Assembly (NCBI GenBank): GCA_943330745.2
Contig: CALQIX020000013.1
Span: 27,419 to 91,418, forward strand
Length of the DNA stretch: 64,000 bases
From: Lishizhenia tianjinensis
GTDB lineage: Bacteria > Bacteroidota > Bacteroidia > Flavobacteriales_D > Crocinitomicaceae
Direction: 5' to 3'
Position numbers and translations under genes: made by a program. The stretch's first letter is position 1. Each line of letters begins with the position of its first letter. The notes below the pieces were generated by a model. It was not told where the DNA came from, did not search any database, and saw only the letters and a program-made list of their open reading frames with translations. Positions 37,426 through 44,499 of this stretch are shown piece by piece.

Positions 37426-38441
37426 TAGAAACCAGAGGTAAATTGTTTCAAAAATCGGACATCATTTTCAGAATACAAGCGTAAATCGTTCACCTTGTAT
37501 TTTAGTTGCGCGATACGTTCGATTCCCATTCCAAAGGCATATCCAGTATATTCTTTTGAGTCTATTCCACAAGCATCCAAAACATTGGGATCAACCATTC
37601 CGCAACCTAAAATTTCGAGCCAACCGGTATATTTACATACGTTACACCCTTTACTATTGCAGATGGTACAGGAAATATCAACTTCGGCACTTGGTTCTGT
37701 AAATGGGAAATAAGAAGGTCTCAGCCTTATTTGAGCTTTTTCTCCAAAAAGTTCCTTTGCAAAATATAATAATGTCTGTTTCAAATCAGCGAACGAAACT
37801 CCTTTATCGATGTATAATCCCTCTACTTGGTGAAAAAAACAATGAGCCCTTGCGGAAATTGCTTCATTTCGATATACTCTTCCTGGAGAAATTGTACGTA
37901 TTGGTGGGGTTGAATTTTCCATTACTCGAACTTGAACTGAACTGGTATGCGTTCTCAATGCAATGTCATTTTTTTCAATGAAAAAGGTGTCTTGCATGTC
38001 TCTCGCTGGATGTTCTGGAGGGAAATTTAAAGCAGAAAAATTATGCCAATCGTCTTCAATTTCAGGACCCTCTGAAACACTGAATCCAATTCGATTAAAA
38101 ATATCAATTATTTCATTTCTTACCAATGATAAAGGATGTCTTGAACCTATTGATTCGTCTTGAGCGGGTCTGGTTAAATCAAGTTTATTACCTATAACCT
38201 CTTGATTTTCGAAAATTTCCTTTTGAATACTGAATTTGCTTTCTGCTTGTTCTTTAATTGAATTGATTAGTTGCCCAACCTCTCGTTTGTTTTCGTTAGG
38301 AACATCCTTTAAGGTAGCATACAAGGCTTTTACAATTCCTTTAGAACCCAAAAAGTGAATTCTGAAATTTTCCAGGTTTGCTGAATTAGATACGTCAAAT
38401 TGTTTAATATCTAGTGCGATTTTTTCAAGATTGTCCAACAT
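37425..38441 (-). CDS. pheS: Phenylalanine--tRNA ligase alpha subunit
   Basis: A 338-residue class II synthetase subunit. The N-terminal ~85 residues form the tRNA-binding coiled coil; motif 2 is around RTISPGRVYRNEAI; the Phe-binding region includes FFHQVEGLYI and the glycine-rich FGMGIERIAQLKY end. A CxxC pair (CTICNSKGCNVC) near residue 270 looks like a zinc-type insertion. It pairs with a beta subunit encoded elsewhere. First gene of the pheS-ytxJ-cyclotransferase operon. Confidence 0.96.
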   Translation of the reverse strand: MLDNLEKIALDIKQFDVSNSANLENFRIHFLGSKGIVKALYATLKDVPNENKREVGQLINSIKEQAESKFSIQKEIFENQEVIGNKLDLTRPAQDESIGSRHPLSLVRNEIIDIFNRIGFSVSEGPEIEDDWHNFSALNFPPEHPARDMQDTFFIEKNDIALRTHTSSVQVRVMENSTPPIRTISPGRVYRNEAISARAHCFFHQVEGLYIDKGVSFADLKQTLLYFAKELFGEKAQIRLRPSYFPFTEPSAEVDISCTICNSKGCNVCKYTGWLEILGCGMVDPNVLDACGIDSKEYTGYAFGMGIERIAQLKYKVNDLRLYSENDVRFLKQFTSGF

Positions 38442-38524
38442 AATTAGTTCTTATTGTAACTTTTTAAGATGTTCAACTGTTTTAAGTTAAAGTCATCACA
38501 AAGTTATAATAAAAGCTTAAAAGT

Positions 38525-38917
38525 ATGCGTGCAAATCAAATTCGCTTTCGTTTATTTATTGTTCCAATATGCCTATTACTAGTTGTAGTAAGTTCTTGTG
38601 TTAAAATTAAACCTACGATTGCTGTTATTTATGTTCGAAATCCAAATGGGTCTCTCTCTGTGGGGGCCGATGTTCGCTTGTATGGTCAGCCTGTTTCTAC
38701 TTCAACATCAAATGCCAATCAAGAACTTCGTATTGATGTGTTGAAAAAAACAGATAGTGAAGGGAAGGCTTATTTTGATTTATCTGAATTTTATAAAGCG
38801 GGTCAAACGGGTATGGCTATTTTAAATGTCGATGTGCAAAATGGGGGCGCCGTTTCAACAGGATATATTCAAATTATCGAACAAGAATCAAATGAAGAGA
38901 CATTCTTTTTACAATAA
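38525..38917 (+). CDS. Small lipoprotein, paralogue 1 of 3
   Basis: A 130-residue lipoprotein: hydrophobic N-terminus ending in VSSC (Cys25), then a single beta-rich domain. It shares a pattern with the next two proteins: Val-Tyr/Phe-Val near the start, a GA.V.L/I-type strand, a T.S.G.A.F.L turn near the middle and an ending like NEETFFLQ. This resembles carboxypeptidase-regulatory or Ig-like folds. Function unknown; probably attached to a membrane. Divergent from pheS. Confidence 0.75.
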   Translation: MRANQIRFRLFIVPICLLLVVVSSCVKIKPTIAVIYVRNPNGSLSVGADVRLYGQPVSTSTSNANQELRIDVLKKTDSEGKAYFDLSEFYKAGQTGMAILNVDVQNGGAVSTGYIQIIEQESNEETFFLQ

Positions 38918-39011
38918 ATCCCGAGTCAATATTGATTTTTTCAAAATTAGCATCGATAAATTTATGTTTTTTCAAATAATATTGTACTTTTATACACCGA
39001 ATAATTAAAAT

Positions 39012-39392
39012 ATGGCAAAAAAATTACTTTTACTTCTTCCATTGGCCTTGATATTCTTTGGTTTTTCATCATGTGAACCAAAAGATCCTGCAATTTTAAA
39101 AGTTTTTGTTCGTTCATCCACAAACCAATTGATCAATGGTGCAAAAGTGATAATTGTCGGAGATCAACAATCTAATCCTGCTTCTCAAGATTTTGTTGAT
39201 ACATCTTACACAAATTCATCTGGTTTTACAGTGATAGATATGGATGAGTACTTTGATAAATACCGTTCCGGAGATGAAAACACTACTGGATATTTTGATA
39301 TTATTGTGAAGTATAACAACAAAGTTGGGGCAGGGTATACGCGATGTAGAATTCATACAACCTCTGTAGAGACTGTTTATTTACCAAATTAA
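39012..39392 (+). CDS. Small lipoprotein, paralogue 2 of 3
   Basis: A 126-residue lipoprotein with lipobox FSSC (Cys21) and one beta-rich domain. NGAKVIIVG and YTNSSGFTVIDMDEYFD align with the equivalents in its neighbours, and it ends in VETVYLPN. It has the lowest similarity of the three. The gap to paralogue 3 is 11 bp, so the two are co-transcribed. Function unknown. Confidence 0.75.
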   Translation: MAKKLLLLLPLALIFFGFSSCEPKDPAILKVFVRSSTNQLINGAKVIIVGDQQSNPASQDFVDTSYTNSSGFTVIDMDEYFDKYRSGDENTTGYFDIIVKYNNKVGAGYTRCRIHTTSVETVYLPN

Positions 39393-39403
39393 AATTTAAT
39401 CTC

Positions 39404-39775
39404 ATGAATAAAATTATTTTCTTCTGTGCTCTTTTTATTGTAGCAACTGTTGCTGTTTCTGGATGTAGAAAAAAGAAAGACACTATTGCTAACATTTATG
39501 TAAAAGACGACAATAACTTAATGGTAGATCAAGCAATGGTGGTACTTTATGGTACAAATACCGCGGGAACACCTCAACAAGTTGCTGTTTTTGATACAGC
39601 TTATACGAATGTGGAAGGCATGGCAACATTCAACTACAATGATATCTATCAATTGGGTCAAGCTGGGGTAGCTGTATTGGATATCAAAGCTCAAAAATTA
39701 AATAAAATTGGACAAGGTATTATAAAAATTGAGGCAGAAACAACTAATGAGGAAACTGTTTTCATTCAGCCTTAA
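39404..39775 (+). CDS. Small lipoprotein, paralogue 3 of 3
   Basis: A 123-residue lipoprotein with lipobox VSGC (Cys21) followed by RKKK. The beta-rich domain (DQAMVVLYG, AYTNVEGMATFNYNDIY) and the ending NEETVFIQP match paralogue 1 closely. Last of the tandem set, followed by a terminator. Function unknown. Confidence 0.75.
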   Translation: MNKIIFFCALFIVATVAVSGCRKKKDTIANIYVKDDNNLMVDQAMVVLYGTNTAGTPQQVAVFDTAYTNVEGMATFNYNDIYQLGQAGVAVLDIKAQKLNKIGQGIIKIEAETTNEETVFIQP

Positions 39776-39797
39776 TACTATTGTATAAAAACACTAT

Positions 39798-39833
39798 AAT
39801 CCCTGTCTTTCATTAGGCCGGGATTTTTTTTTT
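39798..39833 (+). terminator. Terminator after the lipoprotein trio
   Basis: AATCCC and GGGATT arms with an imperfect inner stem, followed by a run of T, 23 bp after the last lipoprotein stop. Confidence 0.8.
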
Positions 39834-39856
39834 GTAATTTGCAATTGGATGGGCTA

Positions 39857-39866
39857 CCCCCCCCCC
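39857..39866 (+). repeat. C10 homopolymer upstream of a T9SS gene
   Basis: Ten consecutive C in an AT-rich intergenic region, 42 bp before the ATG at 39909. Such tracts slip during replication and can alter promoter spacing. Confidence 0.85.
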
Positions 39867-39908
39867 TTTAATTAAATTAATCACGTTAGAATAAATAAAA
39901 TCAAGTAG

Positions 39909-41462
39909 ATGAAACTATTATTACTAATACTGTTAAGTTGGCCTATCCTGTTTTTTGCACAAGCTTCAGATTCAAGAACAAAAAAATATTGGGGAAATAG
40001 TTCTCACCTGAATGCCAAGGAAATGATTGTTACCTTGGATAAAGGTTTTGCTGTTGCTGGTAGTGCGGATATCTTTTTTGGACCGACATACATTGGGGGA
40101 TTTGTCTTTTACAGTGACTCTTCCGGAAATAACCATTGGGAAAAGATTTATGGATCATTCGGTGATGTTTTTTCCTTTGAGTCAATTATTCAGCTGCCTG
40201 ATTCTAGTTTTATCGCCGGAGGTAAAATGTTTAATCCAATAACGAATCGTAATGGAGCAGCATTACTCAAACTAGATATCCAAGGCAATGAACAATGGAA
40301 AAAGTCAATTGATGATAGTTCTGGGGCAGAAATGTCAATTATTGACCTAACTGTCTTAACCGATAGCACCTTTATGTTGGTGGGGACGAAAACATCCATT
40401 GAGGATGGCTCTTTTATAATGTTAATGGATACAGCAGGGAATATCCTTTGGCAAAAGTCCTATGAGGTTTTCGGATCGAATGATTTATCTATTCAAGCGA
40501 CTCATTCCTTACCCAATGGGAATTCATTCTTTTCTGGGGGAATTCAGATAAGCGAAAAGGATTACTTAGGGGTTTTGGGTTGTATTGATAGCGTTGGAAA
40601 TATAATTTGGTCTGTTCAGGGATCACAACCCAATTCCTTTTATACGGATTTAGTAGTTGATTCAAGTACGATTTATTGTAGAAATATTAAAAACGCATCA
40701 ACCAATGGGATTTCAGCATTTGATTATGCAGGAAATTTACTTTGGAATTACAATTTCTATGATCAAGATCAGAATGGACCTCAGCCAGCAGGTAAACGGA
40801 AAATTGCGTTTGATTTAGATTCTAATTTAGTCGCTTATTTTGGGAATTTCTCTTACAGTATATTTCAAACAATCTCTCGTCAAGGAATTAACATGAATCA
40901 ATTTGCAGGGTTTGGAATGGCTCAGGGAATAGGATTCACGCCGGATAATCAATGTTTGGTTATGTTGTCAGGACCAGCTTTTGGTATAAAAAGTAACTCT
41001 ATTTACAACAATCACTTTGCAATTACGCGTTTAGATGGTAATGCCCCAAAACAATCTAGTTGCCTGTGGGAATATAATACAAATGACAATCTAAGTTATG
41101 AACCAACTACACCAATTGAACTTGTTGAAAGCACTGTTTATTCTGTGTTTCCTGCCATGATGGAAAATGTTCCATTGACTCCAACAATTGATCAATTTTG
41201 CGTCGATTACCTAAGTGGGTTATCTGAGGAACACATTGAGTTTTCTTTGTCTCCAAATCCTGCATCTGATTTAATTACTGTAATATTGGGGTCAAGTTTC
41301 CATTCCAATAATGATTGCATTGAAATGTTTGATTTTACAGGTAAGCGTTTGTTTCAATTACCCATTAGTTCATCCGAAATGAAGTTGGATCTTACGAGTT
41401 ACTCCAAAGGAGTCTATTTTATAAAAATAGGGCAAGCGGGTAAGAAAATAATGTTGAAATAA
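39909..41462 (+). CDS. T9SS type A secreted protein, beta-propeller-like
   Basis: A 517-residue secreted protein: signal peptide 1-20 (ending FFAQ), then blades of the SBBP-like repeat pattern (SSGNNHWEKIYG, GNEQWKKS, GNILWQKSY, GNIIWSVQ), and a T9SS type A sorting domain in the last ~75 residues (FSLSPNPASDLITV ... KGVYFIKIG). Expected at the cell surface or outside the cell; the ligand is unknown. The C10 tract upstream may affect its expression. A terminator follows directly. Confidence 0.85.
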   Translation: MKLLLLILLSWPILFFAQASDSRTKKYWGNSSHLNAKEMIVTLDKGFAVAGSADIFFGPTYIGGFVFYSDSSGNNHWEKIYGSFGDVFSFESIIQLPDSSFIAGGKMFNPITNRNGAALLKLDIQGNEQWKKSIDDSSGAEMSIIDLTVLTDSTFMLVGTKTSIEDGSFIMLMDTAGNILWQKSYEVFGSNDLSIQATHSLPNGNSFFSGGIQISEKDYLGVLGCIDSVGNIIWSVQGSQPNSFYTDLVVDSSTIYCRNIKNASTNGISAFDYAGNLLWNYNFYDQDQNGPQPAGKRKIAFDLDSNLVAYFGNFSYSIFQTISRQGINMNQFAGFGMAQGIGFTPDNQCLVMLSGPAFGIKSNSIYNNHFAITRLDGNAPKQSSCLWEYNTNDNLSYEPTTPIELVESTVYSVFPAMMENVPLTPTIDQFCVDYLSGLSEEHIEFSLSPNPASDLITVILGSSFHSNNDCIEMFDFTGKRLFQLPISSSEMKLDLTSYSKGVYFIKIGQAGKKIMLK

Positions 41463-41463
41463 A

Positions 41464-41495
41464 AAAAGCCTGATACAATCGTACCAGACTTTTTT
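41464..41495 (+). terminator. Terminator after the propeller gene
   Basis: An imperfect stem (AAGCCTGATAC against GTACCAGACTT) with an AATC loop and a T-run, starting just after the stop codon. Confidence 0.75.
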
Positions 41496-41637
41496 CGTGC
41501 CCACGACTGAACACCAACTACCTTAACCTTAAATCTTCATTTTTTAATTAAAACCCTTTTAAAATAAAGGTTATAGCTCATTTTTACCGATTAATGAAAT
41601 TAGGGTAAATTAGCTTAATTATAGATAAATTAGTTAA

Positions 41638-41671
41638 ATGTCGGGAAAATGTCGGGAAAGAATTATATTTG
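41638..41671 (+). promoter_or_regulatory. Integrase promoter with tandem 11-bp repeats
   Basis: ATGTCGGGAAA occurs twice in direct tandem (41638-41648 and 41649-41659), immediately followed by the -7 box TATATTTG (41664-41671). The repeats are one helical turn apart and overlap the promoter, as expected for arm-type integrase sites or a repressor operator. Confidence 0.65.
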
Positions 41672-41693
41672 TAAATCCCTATAAATACAGACC

Positions 41694-43016
41694 ATGGCAA
41701 CAATCAAATATTTTATTCGTGGTAAAAGTGAACTATCGACAATATATGTGCGATTGCTTGATGGTCGGAAGATTGATTTAACCGTTTCAACAGGTTACAC
41801 AGTGCATCCTAATTTTTGGAGCGTAGCAAAAGGAACTATTAGACAGATTGCAAACAATAACGAAAAGAAAAATTTATCCGAAGATTTGAGAAAATTAAAG
41901 GATAAGATTGGAGATTCTCTGAATTTAGACAAAGACAAAGGAATTTTCATCGACAAAGAATGGTTAGAAGGAATAATTGCGACTTATAAAAATCCCGTTT
42001 TGGTGAAACGGACTGATTACATGCTTTCAATCATTGAAGCCTATCAGGAAGAAATGAAAATCAAAATCAATCCAAAGACAGGAAAAAGAATTGCACCAAC
42101 TACCATACGAAATTTCAACACCACTATTCGCAGATTGAAATTATTTCAAAGCCATAAGAAAAGAAAATACTACATCCACGAAATAGACTTAACCTTTCAC
42201 AGCGACTTTATAAAATTCTTGCGGAATAAAGAAAAGTTAGCACAAAATAGTATCAGCAAGGACATCAAACAAATAAAAACCGTTTGCATTGATGCCAGAG
42301 ATAAAGGAATTTCAATAAACGAGCAAGTTTTATCACGGAAATTCAATGCGCCTCTAGAACCAACAACCTTTGTCACAATAACCGAAGAAGAAATCGAATT
42401 AATCAAGAAGTTCAAAGGAACAAATTACCTGCAAAATGCAAGAGATTGGTTGATTATCGGATGTTGGACAGGATGCAGGGTAAATGATTTAATGGCCTTG
42501 ACAAAGAATAATATCATGATAAATACAAAAGGTCAGAAGTTTATTCGATATACCCAAAGCAAAACAGGAAAGCAAGTAGACTTACCAATTCACCCGGATG
42601 TACAAGAAATTATCGACCGACTTGGAGATTTACCTCATCCGATTTCCGATGTCAAGTTCAATAAATGGATAAAAGATGTTTGCAAAAGTGCAGGTATCAC
42701 CCAAGAAGTCTATGGCACCAAACAAGATTTGGATTCGCACAAGAAAATCACGGGCATATTTAAGAAATACGAATTGATACGTTCCCACACATGCAGGCGT
42801 TCTTTCGCAACGAACCACTACAATAAATTGCCGAATAAATTAATTATGGCAGTTACAGGACATTCAACTGAGAAGATGTTGTTAAATTACATTGGTGAAA
42901 CTGAAAACACCCATTTGGATGATTTTATGACAATATGGGAACAAGACAATTTAAAAAAGAAAGATGAGAATCCAAGTACCAATGTCGTAAATTTAAAATC
43001 GGCAAGAAGTAAATAG
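41694..43016 (+). CDS. Tyrosine-type site-specific integrase
   Basis: A 440-residue integrase with an N-terminal arm-binding domain (1-90), a SAM-like core-binding domain (~110-215) and the catalytic domain. Active-site residues are visible: Arg in TGCRVNDLM, the HTCRRSF His-Arg pair, His in TGHST and the Tyr in LLNYIGE. It drives integration and excision of the element. The promoter contains tandem 11-bp repeats. Confidence 0.94.
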   Translation: MATIKYFIRGKSELSTIYVRLLDGRKIDLTVSTGYTVHPNFWSVAKGTIRQIANNNEKKNLSEDLRKLKDKIGDSLNLDKDKGIFIDKEWLEGIIATYKNPVLVKRTDYMLSIIEAYQEEMKIKINPKTGKRIAPTTIRNFNTTIRRLKLFQSHKKRKYYIHEIDLTFHSDFIKFLRNKEKLAQNSISKDIKQIKTVCIDARDKGISINEQVLSRKFNAPLEPTTFVTITEEEIELIKKFKGTNYLQNARDWLIIGCWTGCRVNDLMALTKNNIMINTKGQKFIRYTQSKTGKQVDLPIHPDVQEIIDRLGDLPHPISDVKFNKWIKDVCKSAGITQEVYGTKQDLDSHKKITGIFKKYELIRSHTCRRSFATNHYNKLPNKLIMAVTGHSTEKMLLNYIGETENTHLDDFMTIWEQDNLKKKDENPSTNVVNLKSARSK

Positions 43017-43078
43017 ATCAAAGAAATTTAGATGAGGTAAGTAGTTTGAAAGTAGTTAAGAAAATTAAATAGAAAATT

Positions 43079-43816
43079 ATGCATAGACATTTAATCGCGG
43101 TAAACAAAGTATGTGCACCGCTAAAAAGAAATAATAATCAAGAGATAAATATAGATGTGTTGTTAAATTTTTCAGCAATCAATTTTACCTATTTTGGAGA
43201 CTTAACAGACGAGGAATTTGAGGATTTAATGTTATTATATTCGATAATTGTAAGAAATTGCACACAAAAGTCATTTGATGAATATTACTTCTCAAATCCC
43301 GAAAACCTCAAAGAAAAGATAAAATTAATCGTATCACGTTTTGATTATAAAACGCAGGAATTAATAGATGACTTGTTATTTGTCGAGAATCTCACCGATG
43401 ACGAATCCAAATTAAAAGCTTTAAATCGGGTAGATGACGTACTCTACTATTACTTTGGGATACTTCGATTTTTTATGCACTTTGTACCCGAGTTAAATTT
43501 GAAAACAGAGGTTATTTTCGATCGCGACTCAGAACACCCCCAAATTACAACCAAAGACCGATCACAAGATACAAGGAGAAGCGAAAAAGCACCCACCAAC
43601 AATATACGCATTCAATCCTTAAAAATCCTTTGTCCGGAATTGTGGAAGAAACTTGCCAACTCTTCAAAGGAAACACAAAAGCAAGTAATTCATCACATTA
43701 CAGGAGTGAATTTAGAAGATAGTTACAAATTATCTTTCGGTTCCAGACAAACGGAATTACCTGAAGAAAAAGTGGCTGAATTAATACAATTAACTTCAAA
43801 TTTATCCAAGAATTAA
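43079..43816 (+). CDS. Uncharacterised protein of the integrated element
   Basis: A 245-residue, mostly helical, acidic protein without signal peptide, membrane helix or motif I recognise. A charged linker (about residues 155-180) separates an N-terminal helical region from a short C-terminal domain. Position 62 bp after the integrase and before the excisionase-like genes suggests an element-specific accessory role. Confidence 0.7.
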   Translation: MHRHLIAVNKVCAPLKRNNNQEINIDVLLNFSAINFTYFGDLTDEEFEDLMLLYSIIVRNCTQKSFDEYYFSNPENLKEKIKLIVSRFDYKTQELIDDLLFVENLTDDESKLKALNRVDDVLYYYFGILRFFMHFVPELNLKTEVIFDRDSEHPQITTKDRSQDTRRSEKAPTNNIRIQSLKILCPELWKKLANSSKETQKQVIHHITGVNLEDSYKLSFGSRQTELPEEKVAELIQLTSNLSKN

Positions 43817-43892
43817 AATAGGGGGAAATCCAATCGCCCCCCGAAATACCCCTGAATTAAGTTTGCCCCATGTTTAATTAAAAATCGAAAAC

Positions 43893-44183
43893 ATGAGTCA
43901 AGTACAATTAATTCAGGTAACGCCAAATGAGTTGGCAGACATTATTTCAGAGAATGTAAAATGTCATTTAAAAGAACTCTTCACAGAATTCAAAGGGTCA
44001 AAAAAAGAGGAGGAACAAGAATTCCTCACCAGAAAGGAAACAGCCGAACTTTTCAAAGTCAGTTTAGTCACCATTCATGATTGGAGTAATAACGGAATTT
44101 TAAAGCCTTATAAATTAGGAAATCGGACCTATTACAAGTACTCAGAACTAAAAGAAGCATTGTTTAACTCAAATCATCATTAA
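43893..44183 (+). CDS. Excisionase-like HTH protein 1
   Basis: A 96-residue protein; the C-terminal half is a MerR-type winged helix (FLTRKETAELFKVSLVTIHDW, then YKLGNRTYYKYSEL). Such proteins act as recombination directionality factors or regulators of integrated elements. The next gene starts 4 bp after its stop. Confidence 0.82.
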   Translation: MSQVQLIQVTPNELADIISENVKCHLKELFTEFKGSKKEEEQEFLTRKETAELFKVSLVTIHDWSNNGILKPYKLGNRTYYKYSELKEALFNSNHH

Positions 44184-44187
44184 TTCA

Positions 44188-44448
44188 ATGGAAGAGAACA
44201 ACGCTTTAATGAAAGAACTGTTAGAGGAAGTCAGACAGATAAAAACGGCATTGATTAAACCAACAAAAACCAAAGAATCTGATAAGTGGTTGGATAATAC
44301 AGATGTCAAAGAAATGCTCCATATAAGCACAAGAACCTTGCAAAGATTAAGAGTATCAGGCATGCTCAAATACTCCAAAATAAAAGGTAAAATTTATTAT
44401 CGCTTAACCGATATCTATTTAATGCTCGAGCAAAATCAAGCAGAGTAA
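44188..44448 (+). CDS. Excisionase-like HTH protein 2
   Basis: An 86-residue protein with an N-terminal helix and a helix-turn-helix (WLDNTDVKEMLHISTRTLQRLR) followed by an IKGKIYYRLTDI wing, the standard form of the small HTH protein next to Bacteroidota integrases. It is related in fold to the preceding gene, from which it is separated by 4 bp. Confidence 0.82.
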   Translation: MEENNALMKELLEEVRQIKTALIKPTKTKESDKWLDNTDVKEMLHISTRTLQRLRVSGMLKYSKIKGKIYYRLTDIYLMLEQNQAE

Positions 44449-44499
44449 ATACAGCTGAACACAACTCATCACATTTAACCCAACTTTAATTCATAGTCG

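Noticed and set aside
41496..41530. A functional tRNA gene
   Set aside because: Only about 14 bases resemble a tRNA 3' end; no cloverleaf or TPsiC loop can be formed.
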